From Neobacillus niacini NBRC 15566 (lineage in GTDB: Bacteria > Bacillota > Bacilli > Bacillales > Cytobacillaceae): a stretch of DNA of 64,000 nt. Shown here one piece after another: positions 41,809 to 50,801 of the stretch. Each line of letters starts with the position of its first letter. Position 1 is the first letter of the stretch. A program made the position numbers and the translations under genes. The notes below the pieces were generated by a model. That model made no database searches. It saw only the letters and a program-made list of their open reading frames with translations, and was not told where the DNA came from. The DNA is taken from positions 1 through 64,000 of the forward strand of contig NZ_BCVA01000025.1 in assembly GCF_001591505.1 (NCBI RefSeq), given 5' to 3'.

Positions 41809-44370
41809 TTAATTATCTATTCTTTCCCACATACCCATTAATAATTCAGCTTTATGTGATAAGTTTAGTCTAGCATGATCAGAAATGTTAGCTGTGTTTC
41901 GGCTATGATTAAGTTCAGATTGGTATTGCTCAATAAATTTCAATGCCTGAACTACAGAACCTTTTTCCAAGTGGTGTTCTGCTTGTCTAAGTGAATTTTC
42001 TAGTTTGGCAACTAGCGGTCCAGTCAATTCTCCGTTGGCTTGATATTCAGACATCGCTCCCGCTAATACTGACAACACACCAGGTGTTGAAAAGTTTGGA
42101 ACAGGGACATTTGCCCAGTTTGTATCTGAGCCAAAGTAGAAGCTTGTATACGATGGCTGATTATAAGTGGTACTTTGTCTTGCTACTTCCGCACGATATT
42201 GAACATCATGCATAAGCGTATACAATTTATGGTTTGTCACCTCAGTACTCGTATAAATACGAATGGCTGAACTATCAGCGGTTCTTACTAACAGTTCTTC
42301 TCTCCAGTCTCCGAAAATATCTGCCACTAAACTTGGGTTACCCTTTGTTCCGTTATTCGTTCTAGTATCCGTAGAAGTTAGGACTCTGCTTTTTTGCCAA
42401 TCGTCAATCGTAGGCGTATTATTGCCCGATCCATTCACAATTTGTGTGGTCATGTCGGCAGCCCATTTAATATTCATATTCGTCCCAGGAGCATTCGCAG
42501 AAATCCGTTTTCCATCTGCAGTCCATAATCCAACTGCCCAAGTTTCTAAACCAGGTTTCGCGGGATCCACGTCACCAACCATTCCGCGGCCAGTATCCTT
42601 GCCGGTATAGCCCCCATAAATGATTTCTCCGGTTTTTGCATCTCGTAATGAATAACCATACGGTGCCCATGCTCCGCCTTCGTGAACCATAAAGATTTCC
42701 AGTCCCGGCCTGTTCGGATCAATATCCGTTACATGCATGGCATCGCCATGCCCAAGTCTTGCTGTGGTACCAGGTGCTGCACTTTCTGCAGGCATAGTAC
42801 CCATTGAACTGTATAACAAGGAGCCATCATCATCAATGGTGGCACTGCCGTATACAATTTCTTGTTTGCCGTCGCCATCCACATCTGCAGCACTCAGGGA
42901 GTGTGCACCTTGTGTGGTAAGAGTGCCATATTCCGGATCAGTTCCGTCTCTGCCATGCGGGCCATCATTAAATGGATTGGTCATGGGTGTCCAACCGCTG
43001 TCAATTGCCCAATTTTCCTTAAGGTTTTCCCCATCCCAGCTATATGTAACGAGATTGGATCTAGTGTAATATCCACGTGCAAATACCGCATATGGTTTAT
43101 CACCATCAAGGTAAGCGACATTTGCTAGGAAACGGTCGACACGGTTGCCTGGTTCAATTCTAGCCATCGCATAGTCACCCCACATGAGACCATCATCATG
43201 TCGAGCCGGTTTATAATCAATCGTATCCATTTCTTCGCCTGTTGCCCCATTAAATACCGTTAAATACTCTGGGCCTTCTAAAATAAATCCTTCGAAAGCC
43301 CGTAAATTATTTCGGGCACTTCGAGAAGGTGCATAGACATCCATGAAATAGTTTGTTAGTTTCTCAGCATCTTCTTTTGATAATGGATAGCTATATTGTT
43401 TATCCATACCAAATGCCTCTTCTAGTGTGCTTGGCCAATTTCCATTTACTACTTCTTCATGCTGATGCCAGCCCATAAACATGTTAACGACATGATTATA
43501 ATAATCTTCGCTGCTCATCCGGTAGTCATCTTCATTACTATATCCAGCAACGATGTCCTTTTGCGGAAGGGTAATAAATTCTTCCGATACAACATTTCCA
43601 TTCTTATCAAACTTCATAACCTTAGTCCCAGGAGCCGTTTTGAACATAATTTCGGATTTGCCGTCACCATCAAAATCATAAACTAAGAACTGTGTATAGT
43701 GTGCGCCAGAGCGAATATTTACGCCTAAATCTATCCTATATAATAGAGTTCCATCAGATTTATAACAATCAATATAAGTGTTGCCAGTGTATCCTACTTG
43801 GGAAACGTCTTTGGAATTGGAAGGATCCCACTTAACAAAATACTCATATTGCCCGTCTCCATCAACATCTCCAACACTCATATCATTGGCTGAATAGGTA
43901 TAGCTTTCACCAGCAGGAGTTACTCCATCTGCTGGCTTTTGCAGCTGTAAATCAACATAGCCTTGCTTCCAAGGTGAGATGGAAGCACTTTGATCAAGCT
44001 CCTTTCCGTTTAAAACAGAGCGAACATAATAGTGTGAATCCGATTTACCATCCGGATCAACAAAGTTAGTGCTGTCTTCTACCGTGCTAATCAATTTACC
44101 ATCTCGGTAGACATTGAAGTTTACGCCAGTTAATCCAGTTTCAGAGTAACCTGTCAATTCATTTGCTAATAATCTCCAGCTTAGGAAGACACCTTGTGAT
44201 GTTGGTGCCGCAACTAAGCCTCTGTCAAGGTACTCTAATTGAATGCCTGGGAGATTACTAGTGACTTTGATTTTCTGAGTTTCGCCAGCAGATACACCTG
44301 ATACACCTGTTAAGAGCAGGGGAAAAACGAGTGCGGTAGAAAGGACTTTTTTCGTAAATTTTTTCTTCAA
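41809..44370 (-). CDS. Secreted rhamnogalacturonan lyase, PL11 family (YesW-like)
   Basis: 853 residues. It has a Sec signal peptide (KKKFTKKVLSTALVFPLLLTG, cleavage near VSA). The mature enzyme starts LEYLDRGLVAAPTSQGVFLSWRLL in outline and continues with the PL11 beta-propeller. Calcium-binding repeats are visible: VGDVDGDGQYEY, VYDFDGDGKSEIMFK, ADVDGDGKQEIVYGS, and VADIFGDWREELLVR. It cleaves the rhamnose-galacturonate backbone by beta-elimination. About 75 residues at the C-terminus (HHLEKGSVVQALKFIEQY) form a helical extension not needed for the catalytic fold. The start is TTG with AAGGAGG upstream. It is divergent from the GH105 operon. Confidence 0.94.
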   Translation of the reverse strand: MKKKFTKKVLSTALVFPLLLTGVSGVSAGETQKIKVTSNLPGIQLEYLDRGLVAAPTSQGVFLSWRLLANELTGYSETGLTGVNFNVYRDGKLISTVEDSTNFVDPDGKSDSHYYVRSVLNGKELDQSASISPWKQGYVDLQLQKPADGVTPAGESYTYSANDMSVGDVDGDGQYEYFVKWDPSNSKDVSQVGYTGNTYIDCYKSDGTLLYRIDLGVNIRSGAHYTQFLVYDFDGDGKSEIMFKTAPGTKVMKFDKNGNVVSEEFITLPQKDIVAGYSNEDDYRMSSEDYYNHVVNMFMGWHQHEEVVNGNWPSTLEEAFGMDKQYSYPLSKEDAEKLTNYFMDVYAPSRSARNNLRAFEGFILEGPEYLTVFNGATGEEMDTIDYKPARHDDGLMWGDYAMARIEPGNRVDRFLANVAYLDGDKPYAVFARGYYTRSNLVTYSWDGENLKENWAIDSGWTPMTNPFNDGPHGRDGTDPEYGTLTTQGAHSLSAADVDGDGKQEIVYGSATIDDDGSLLYSSMGTMPAESAAPGTTARLGHGDAMHVTDIDPNRPGLEIFMVHEGGAWAPYGYSLRDAKTGEIIYGGYTGKDTGRGMVGDVDPAKPGLETWAVGLWTADGKRISANAPGTNMNIKWAADMTTQIVNGSGNNTPTIDDWQKSRVLTSTDTRTNNGTKGNPSLVADIFGDWREELLVRTADSSAIRIYTSTEVTNHKLYTLMHDVQYRAEVARQSTTYNQPSYTSFYFGSDTNWANVPVPNFSTPGVLSVLAGAMSEYQANGELTGPLVAKLENSLRQAEHHLEKGSVVQALKFIEQYQSELNHSRNTANISDHARLNLSHKAELLMGMWERIDN

Positions 44371-44379
44371 ATGTGGTTT

Positions 44380-44700
44380 CCTCCTTATTTTTGTTTGACT
44401 ATGAACACGCTTACAATGAAATTGTATTTTAAATATTCTGAACGATAAATTTAATAATCAGTTCTTTTTAATAAAAAAACAGTGCTATCTAGTAACAAAA
44501 ATTGCAGTTTAAGTCTATTAACACAGCCCAAAAGACCTATTACTCTGCTATTACGATGAGAATCAGCTCAAAAATAACGAAATCACTGTTTTTTAATAAA
44601 TAAAAACTGAATTTTAAATTAAATCCTAAAAATAGTTGAAATATAATGAAACAGTATATACTAGGAATCTTTTAAAATGTGTTAGCCGCGAGGAGGAAAT
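44380..44700. other. Divergent intergenic region between the PL11 and GH105 genes
   Basis: About 320 bp, AT-rich, holding the two divergent promoters. The cre-like site at 44401-44416 lies on the PL11 side; a possible -10 (TATAAT, 44643-44648) lies on the GH105 side. No other element is visible. Confidence 0.55.
44401..44416 (-). promoter_or_regulatory. cre-like site before the PL11 lyase gene
   Basis: On the minus strand TTGTAAGCGTGTTCAT matches the cre consensus with one mismatch. It lies about 30 bp upstream of the lyase start. Confidence 0.55.
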
Positions 44701-44705
44701 CATAG

Positions 44706-45791
44706 ATGCATAGACAAGAAATCGAACAGAAAATTGAGCTCCTAATTGATAACTTAATAAACCTAAATGATCCAGATGGGAAATATGCGATCCCCCTTGC
44801 AGATGGAAGGAAAATTGATAATAAGAGTTTTAACTATTGGGAATGGACAGCGGGTGTCGGCCTTTATGGAATGATGAAATATTATAAATTAACCAAAAAG
44901 GAAGAAGTATTAAAGATTATTGTCAAATGGTTTGATGATCAATTTAAAGAACCTCCTGTCGAAAAAAATGTTAACACGATGGTACAAATGTTAACGCTTG
45001 CATATTTGTATGAAGAAACAGGGAATCCCACCTACCTTCCATATTTAGAAACCTGGGGTGACTGGCTGTATCACGATATGCCAAGAACCAAGGATGGCGG
45101 AATCCAGCATGTTGTTTTTGGAAATGAAAATTACCAGCAATTATGGGATGACACCTTAATGATGAGTGTTCTGCCATTAACGAAAATTGGTTTATTACTA
45201 AATAAGCCGAAATATGTGGAAGAGGCAAAGAAGCAATTTTTAATACATATTAAATATTTATTTGATAAGAAAACTGGATTGTGGTTCCATGGGTGGACGT
45301 TTGAAGGAAATCATAACTTTGCGGAAGCGTTGTGGGGACGCGGGAACTCATGGATTACGATTGCCATCCCTGAATTTTTAGATTTAGTAGAACTTCCGGA
45401 GAATGACCCGGTGCGACAAGTGTTGATCGATACTCTCGAAAGACAATTAGAAGCATTGGTCTCATGCCAAAATGAAAACGGTTTATGGCATACCCTGCTG
45501 CTCGATCCAACCTCCTATGTGGAGGCATCCTGTACAGCTGGTTTTGCTTTTGGAACATTAAGAGCAGTTCGTAAACGCTATGTGGAAAAGAAATACAGTG
45601 ATATGGGCTTAAAGGCGATACAGGCGGTGATTGAAAATATTAATGAAACTGGTGAACTACAGCTTGTTTCTGCTGGAACAGCGATGGGGGAAACACAAGA
45701 ATTTTACAAACAAATTCCTGTCACAGCTATGCCGTATGGACAATCAATGGCGATACTCTCATTAGTCGAGTACTTATATCACAGAATATAA
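44706..45791 (+). CDS. Unsaturated rhamnogalacturonyl hydrolase, GH105 (YesR/YteR-like) 1
   Basis: 361 residues with the GH105 alpha/alpha-barrel layout: YWEWTAGVGLYGMMKYY, an active-site WDDTLMM (about 147-153, with the catalytic Asp), TGLWFHGW and WGRGNSW. These enzymes hydrate the unsaturated uronate left at the end of rhamnogalacturonan fragments by the lyase and release it. There is no signal peptide, so it acts in the cytosol on imported oligosaccharides. GAGGAGG precedes the ATG. It is the first gene of the rightward pectin operon. Confidence 0.92.
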   Translation: MHRQEIEQKIELLIDNLINLNDPDGKYAIPLADGRKIDNKSFNYWEWTAGVGLYGMMKYYKLTKKEEVLKIIVKWFDDQFKEPPVEKNVNTMVQMLTLAYLYEETGNPTYLPYLETWGDWLYHDMPRTKDGGIQHVVFGNENYQQLWDDTLMMSVLPLTKIGLLLNKPKYVEEAKKQFLIHIKYLFDKKTGLWFHGWTFEGNHNFAEALWGRGNSWITIAIPEFLDLVELPENDPVRQVLIDTLERQLEALVSCQNENGLWHTLLLDPTSYVEASCTAGFAFGTLRAVRKRYVEKKYSDMGLKAIQAVIENINETGELQLVSAGTAMGETQEFYKQIPVTAMPYGQSMAILSLVEYLYHRI

Positions 45792-45832
45792 GAATATCTT
45801 ATAAAAAAGAGAGCAGTAATGGGGGGAAGACA

Positions 45833-47152
45833 ATGAATAAAATAGTTGTTTGTGGATTAAGTAATCGAGCATTAGGAATGTTTATTCATTCTATTGTGAA
45901 TCAATTTGGTTCCCATAACCAAATTGTAGGTGTCCTAGACAGCGATTCAAGGAGAATTGAAATTTGTAAGGATAGTTTCGAAGAATTAAAGTCTGTTCCC
46001 GCATATCATCCAGACCAGTTTCAGCAAATGATTGATGAGACAAATCCTGATACCGTGATTGTGACAAGCCGAGACGATACGCATGTCGATTATATATTAC
46101 TAGGATTAGAGAATGACTTAACTGTAATAACAGAAAAACCAATGGTGACAAAAGCAGATGATGCTAGAAGAGTAGTAGAAGCAGAAAAGAATAGTAAGGG
46201 AAAAGTAATTGTCGCCTTTAACTATCGTTATAATCCGTTTCACCGAAAAATAAAAGAACTGATACTAGAAGGGAAAATTGGCAGAGTCACGTCGGTTGAT
46301 TTGAATTGGTATATTGATACCTTTCATGGCGCCAGCTACTTTAAACGGTGGAACCGCAACCGGAATTTTTCAGGCGGATTATCAATTCATAAGTCGACAC
46401 ACCATTTTGACCTAGTCAATTGGTGGATCGATCAGAATCCTGAAGAAGTGTTTGCCTATGGAGCCTTAAATTACTTCGGTAAAGACGGGGAATTTAATCC
46501 AAGCCCAAATGACAATCGTTATTGTAGTACATGCGATGAGAAGCTATCATGTGCATACTATATGCGCTGGTCGAACCGCAGAAATAATTTAGCCGTTAAA
46601 GATGACCACATTAAAGCGGATAGCATAGAAAAGTCAGCTCAAAATTATACCCATTATCGTCCTGATTCTTGTATCTTTGACCACGAAATTGAAATCGAAG
46701 ATACGTATGTAGCGACTGTTAAATATGATAAAGGTGCATTCTTAAGCTATTCCGTGAATTTTTCACTTCCATATGAAGGCTATCGTTTAGCCATCAACGG
46801 AACGAAAGGAAGAATTGAAACCACTGAATTTCACGAACCTAGCCGAATTCCATTTTCTGTTCCAGAACAAACCATTGAGTTCTTTCCGTTGTTTGGCGGG
46901 GCAAAAGAGACCATTCAAGTTCTCCAAACTGGAGGGGGACACGGAGGCGGCGACCCTGTGTTGTTAGAGGACCTTTTCATGGGAGTCGATCAGACACGCT
47001 CTTACTCCATTTTAGCAGGTGCAGAGGCAGGAGCATACTCCATTGCAGTAGGTGAGGGTGTATGGCGTTCTGTTAAAGAAAATAAGCCAATGAAGATCAA
47101 GGAATTATTGAAAAGTAACGTAGATTTTTCTATGCAAAAGGCTGTTTTTTGA
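45833..47152 (+). CDS. Gfo/Idh/MocA-family oxidoreductase
   Basis: 439 residues. The N-terminal Rossmann half starts KIVVCGLSNRALGMF and has the family TEKPMVT motif near residue 100. The C-terminal half has FSGGLSIHKSTHHFDLVNWW, with the conserved His region. An insertion near 235 holds four cysteines: CSTCDEKLSC, then PDSC further on, a feature of long members of this family that may bind metal. Reactions in the family are NAD(P)-dependent oxidation or reduction of sugars or sugar acids. It lies between two GH105 genes, so a pectin-derived sugar is the likely substrate. Confidence 0.86.
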   Translation: MNKIVVCGLSNRALGMFIHSIVNQFGSHNQIVGVLDSDSRRIEICKDSFEELKSVPAYHPDQFQQMIDETNPDTVIVTSRDDTHVDYILLGLENDLTVITEKPMVTKADDARRVVEAEKNSKGKVIVAFNYRYNPFHRKIKELILEGKIGRVTSVDLNWYIDTFHGASYFKRWNRNRNFSGGLSIHKSTHHFDLVNWWIDQNPEEVFAYGALNYFGKDGEFNPSPNDNRYCSTCDEKLSCAYYMRWSNRRNNLAVKDDHIKADSIEKSAQNYTHYRPDSCIFDHEIEIEDTYVATVKYDKGAFLSYSVNFSLPYEGYRLAINGTKGRIETTEFHEPSRIPFSVPEQTIEFFPLFGGAKETIQVLQTGGGHGGGDPVLLEDLFMGVDQTRSYSILAGAEAGAYSIAVGEGVWRSVKENKPMKIKELLKSNVDFSMQKAVF

Positions 47153-47158
47153 GTTTGG

Positions 47159-47576
47159 TTACCTTTGAAGGAGAGAAATAAAGATAGCGGGAATCAAAGA
47201 GTCGTATTGGTTACCGTTGGAGCAGGAAAATCAAGATAGCGGGACCAAAGAGTCGTATTGGTTACCGTTGGAGCAGAAAAATCAAGAAAGCGGGAATTAA
47301 AGAGTCGTATTGGTTACCGTTGAAGCAGAGAAATCAAGAAAGTGGGAACCAAAGTTGCGTATTGGTTACCGTTGAAGCAGGAAAATCAAGATAGCGGGAA
47401 CCAAAGAGTCGTATTGGTTACCGTTGGAGCAGAGAAATCAAGAAAGCGGGAATCAAAGAGTCGTATTGATTACCGTTCAAGCAGAAAAATCAAAGTAGCG
47501 GGAATCAAAGAGGCGTTTTGATCACCGTTCAAGCAGGAAATCAAGATAGCGGGAAACATAGGAGCCTATTAGTTCC
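47159..47576. repeat. 52-bp tandem repeat array III (about 8 units)
   Basis: TTACCGTT or its variant recurs at 47159, 47211, 47262, 47314, 47366, 47418, 47470 and 47522. Steps are 52 bp except one of 51. Each unit has GCGGGAA(T/C)CAAAGAG followed by TATTGGTTACCGTTG. Units are more alike than in the other arrays, suggesting recent amplification. The array fills the 440-bp gap between the oxidoreductase and the second GH105 gene. No gene is seen in it. Confidence 0.92.
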
Positions 47577-47594
47577 AGATAAAGGAGGATAAAC

Positions 47595-48626
47595 ATGACA
47601 CAATTAGTACTTCAGGAAACCAAGATTTCTCAAGCAATTGATCGGGTTGTTGAGCGAACGTTTAACATGGATTTCGGTTGGGATTGGCCAGGTGGAGTTG
47701 CCTTTTTCGGTGTGGCTGAAGCTTTTGAAGCAACCGGTGAAGAGAAATATCTACAAGCGATAAAGGCTTGGGTTGATTCAGAATTAGAAGATGGGCTGCC
47801 TCGGTTAACGGTAAATGCTTCTTCCATCGGTCACGTACTATTAACACTATACAAAGCGACAAATGAAGAAAAGTATATAGAGACCGCCGTTAAAATGGCA
47901 GATTATCTGCTTCATGATGCCGAGCGATTTGCCGATGGTGTTCTGCAGCATACCGTAAACGGCGATAAATATCAATTCCCTGAGCAGGCATGGGTCGATA
48001 CCATGTTTATGGCAGGGTATTTCTTACTGAGAATCGGGAACCTGTTAGACCGGGAAGATTACTTCAACTTTGGATTAAAGCAATATCATGGACATGAAGA
48101 GTTTCTCCAGGATGATAGAACAAACCTCTATTATCATGGCTGGGATAACCTTGCGCAAAATCATATGTCAGGAATTTTTTGGGCAAGAGGAAACAGCTGG
48201 GCGGCGTACACTATGGCACGGGCACTTGAACTAATTGAGGTTCAGCACCCTTCGTTTATGATTATTCAAGGATCCTTACGTGATCAATTAAGTGCTTTGG
48301 TTCGCTTGCAATCGGAAACAGGACTTTGGCATACAATCTTAGACGACCCTGATTCTTATCTTGAAACTTCAGGTTCAGCTGGAATTGCCGCAGCACTGTT
48401 AACAAGCGGCAAATTATATAACAAATATATACAAAGATCAGTCGAAGGAATCCTTGCTCAAATAAGAGAAGACGGTTCGGTTATGGGAGTATCTGCAGGA
48501 ACGGCTGTCATGTTTGATGCGGATGGTTATAGAGAAGTGCCTTATAAACGAGTACAAGGATGGGGACAAGGGCTTGTCTTAGCCTTTTTATCACTACTAT
48601 TAAAAAGAGAAAATAAGAGTTTGTAA
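47595..48626 (+). CDS. Unsaturated rhamnogalacturonyl hydrolase, GH105 (YteR/YesR-like) 2
   Basis: 343 residues, no signal peptide. GH105 landmarks are FGWDWPGGVAFFGVAEAFEATG, the active-site WVDTMFMAGYFL (Asp135), YYHGWDNLAQNHMSGIFWARGNSW and SVMGVSAGTAVM. It is quite diverged from the enzyme at 44706, so the two probably differ in fragment size or substitution accepted. RBS AAAGGAGG. It is separated from the preceding gene by repeat array III and followed by a terminator. Confidence 0.9.
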   Translation: MTQLVLQETKISQAIDRVVERTFNMDFGWDWPGGVAFFGVAEAFEATGEEKYLQAIKAWVDSELEDGLPRLTVNASSIGHVLLTLYKATNEEKYIETAVKMADYLLHDAERFADGVLQHTVNGDKYQFPEQAWVDTMFMAGYFLLRIGNLLDREDYFNFGLKQYHGHEEFLQDDRTNLYYHGWDNLAQNHMSGIFWARGNSWAAYTMARALELIEVQHPSFMIIQGSLRDQLSALVRLQSETGLWHTILDDPDSYLETSGSAGIAAALLTSGKLYNKYIQRSVEGILAQIREDGSVMGVSAGTAVMFDADGYREVPYKRVQGWGQGLVLAFLSLLLKRENKSL

Positions 48627-48630
48627 ATAA

Positions 48631-48672
48631 AATAACCTGTGGAATGCGGCAACCATCCACAGGTTATTTTGA
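48631..48672 (+). terminator. Terminator after GH105 gene 2
   Basis: AATAACCTGTGGA (48631-48643) and TCCACAGGTTATT (48656-48668) form a perfect 13-bp stem, followed by TTGAAT. Confidence 0.7.
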
Positions 48673-48713
48673 ATAATAGACTTATTATTTACTAAGGTAA
48701 AAGGAGGGGGAAT

Positions 48714-50801
48714 ATGCAGTCTTCCTATGTTGTGATTGATGGTAATTCTATTATATCCGTACCAGAAAATATACCAACTTCTGTCAAGCATGCTGTGGAT
48801 ATGATCATGAGAGATCATACCAACGTATTCGGAAAACCGCCAAGACTGGAAACATCCTTGAACGAAAAAGCCGATTTGGTAATTAGATATGCATTAACTG
48901 ACAAAGAATGTCCCGTAAGACCTGAAGCTTATAGCTATCGCTTTGTAGAAACTAATGGAAAATGGTCATTCCATATTATCGGTTATGATGATTTAGGAAT
49001 TATTTATGGTTTGCTTGAATATAGCCGTCAATATTTGGAGGTAGACCCTTTTTGGTATTGGGGCGATATTCCTGTTAAACAAAAGACGAACGTACATATA
49101 TCAGCAAACGATTTCAATTCACCTGAAAAAACGGTAAGGTACCGCGGCTGGTTTGTAAATGATGAGGTCTGCCTCCTTGGATGGAAGGAAGAATACCCGC
49201 CATCAAAAGAAATATGGTTTCCTGTTTTCGAAGCTTTATTACGATGCGGGGGAAACATGGTTATCCCTGGCACCGATCTTCCTAAGCATGGGATTCATGC
49301 AGATTTAGCATCTGAAATGGGGTTGTGGGTTACTCACCATCACGCTGAACCGTTAGGTGCTGAAATGTTTTTAAGGGCATTTCCAGGTAAAACACCTAGC
49401 TATAAGGAACATCCAGAATTATTTGAGTCCTTATGGGAGGAAGCTATTCAAAAACAAAAAAATCAGAAAATAGTGTGGGTCCTTTCGTTCCGCGGGCAGG
49501 GAGATGCCCCGTTTTGGCATTATGATCCTCAATTTGATACACCAGAAAAAAGAGGTGCCATGATTTCCAAGGTCATCCATAGGCAATATGAAATGATAAA
49601 AGAATCAGTAGACCATCCTATCTGCTCCATGGCTTTATATGGAGAAATCTCCGAACTTTACAAAGCAGGTCATATACAGGTTCCTGAGAATGTTATAAAA
49701 ATATGGGCAGATAACGGTTATGGCAAGATGGTGTCTAGGAGACAGGGAAATGAAAATTACCGGATTCCTTCTCTTCCAGCCGCTGGTGACAGCGGGGAAC
49801 ATGGAATTTATTATCATATCACTTTCCATGACCTACAGGCTTCTAATCATTTAACCATGTTTACGTCTCCGCCGGAGATGTTAAAAGAAGAGCTGGAAAA
49901 GGCGTTTGAAGCAGGTGCATGTTCCTACCTGCTGCTTAATAGCGGTAATATCCGCATGCATCTTTACCCGCTGGATATTGTCAGTCATTTATGGAATAAC
50001 GGTAAAATTGATATTCAAGAACACCTAATGGCATTTATTGAGCGTCTATATAAAAAGAATACGAGGGAAATTGCCCAGCTCTATAGAAGTTATTTTGAAA
50101 AGAGTATTTCCTATGGTCCTAATCGAGATGACAAAGCTGGAGACGAGTTTTACCACCATCCAGCAAGAAAGATGTTGGGCCATTGGCTTCAAGGAAAAAC
50201 AGATTTTCCGCTGGAAAAATTGTATTGGGCTACGGGTGAAATTTCTTTTATCGATCAAGTGAACTGGTTTATGGGAAAATGTCAGAGTGGTTTAACCGGC
50301 TGGGAAGAGTTTTTACAACAGTGCAGGGACCTTTCTTTACAGTTACTAGAAGAAGACCGACAGCGTTTTGATGATCAGCTTTTAATGCAAGGTGAATTAC
50401 ATGCCTCCGGTTGTAAAGGGTTTATTTCTCTTTGTAACGCCTATCTTTCTTTTACCCAAAAAAATTATCCACTTGCTTTTGTCCATGCCTCTAAATCCAT
50501 TGATTATTACAAGGAATCTAAGCGATCTTTAAAACGGGCAGAACATGGGAAGTGGGAACATTTTTATCGGGGAGATTGGTTAACCAACATAGACAGTACC
50601 ATTTATTCGCTGGAAGCATTGCGGAGGTTCCTACGGATGCAGGGGGACTGTCCTGATTTCTTCCTTTGGTACAAAGAATACCTGATGCCGGAAACGGAAA
50701 AATATATTTATTTGGAGAATACTCACCGAAATCCGTTGTCAGATGATGAATTAGCCAAAAGGCTGGCAGAGAAATTCTTCGCAAAGGAGGAAAATAGATG
50801 A
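48714..50801 (+). CDS. Glycoside hydrolase, GH115-like
   Basis: 695 residues, no signal peptide. The region GIIYGLLEYSRQYLEVDPFWYWGD followed by RYRGWFVNDEVCLLGW in outline is the hallmark of GH115 alpha-glucuronidases, where an RG-(I/W)-F-(I/V)-NDE block lines the active site. HHHAEPLG and the later ICSMALYGEISELY also fit. GH115 removes (methyl)glucuronic acid side groups from xylan or arabinogalactan. The protein is shorter than typical GH115 (about 900-950), lacking much of the C-terminal module. It is coupled to the esterase gene by a 4-base overlap (ATGA). I am confident of the family and not of the substrate. Confidence 0.8.
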   Translation: MQSSYVVIDGNSIISVPENIPTSVKHAVDMIMRDHTNVFGKPPRLETSLNEKADLVIRYALTDKECPVRPEAYSYRFVETNGKWSFHIIGYDDLGIIYGLLEYSRQYLEVDPFWYWGDIPVKQKTNVHISANDFNSPEKTVRYRGWFVNDEVCLLGWKEEYPPSKEIWFPVFEALLRCGGNMVIPGTDLPKHGIHADLASEMGLWVTHHHAEPLGAEMFLRAFPGKTPSYKEHPELFESLWEEAIQKQKNQKIVWVLSFRGQGDAPFWHYDPQFDTPEKRGAMISKVIHRQYEMIKESVDHPICSMALYGEISELYKAGHIQVPENVIKIWADNGYGKMVSRRQGNENYRIPSLPAAGDSGEHGIYYHITFHDLQASNHLTMFTSPPEMLKEELEKAFEAGACSYLLLNSGNIRMHLYPLDIVSHLWNNGKIDIQEHLMAFIERLYKKNTREIAQLYRSYFEKSISYGPNRDDKAGDEFYHHPARKMLGHWLQGKTDFPLEKLYWATGEISFIDQVNWFMGKCQSGLTGWEEFLQQCRDLSLQLLEEDRQRFDDQLLMQGELHASGCKGFISLCNAYLSFTQKNYPLAFVHASKSIDYYKESKRSLKRAEHGKWEHFYRGDWLTNIDSTIYSLEALRRFLRMQGDCPDFFLWYKEYLMPETEKYIYLENTHRNPLSDDELAKRLAEKFFAKEENR

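Noticed and set aside
42263-43128. Several rightward ORFs inside the PL11 gene
   Set aside because: They are reverse-strand shadows of a well-supported 853-residue enzyme.
47159-47576. CRISPR array
   Set aside because: The repeats are contiguous 52-bp units with no variable spacers between constant repeats, and no cas genes are nearby.
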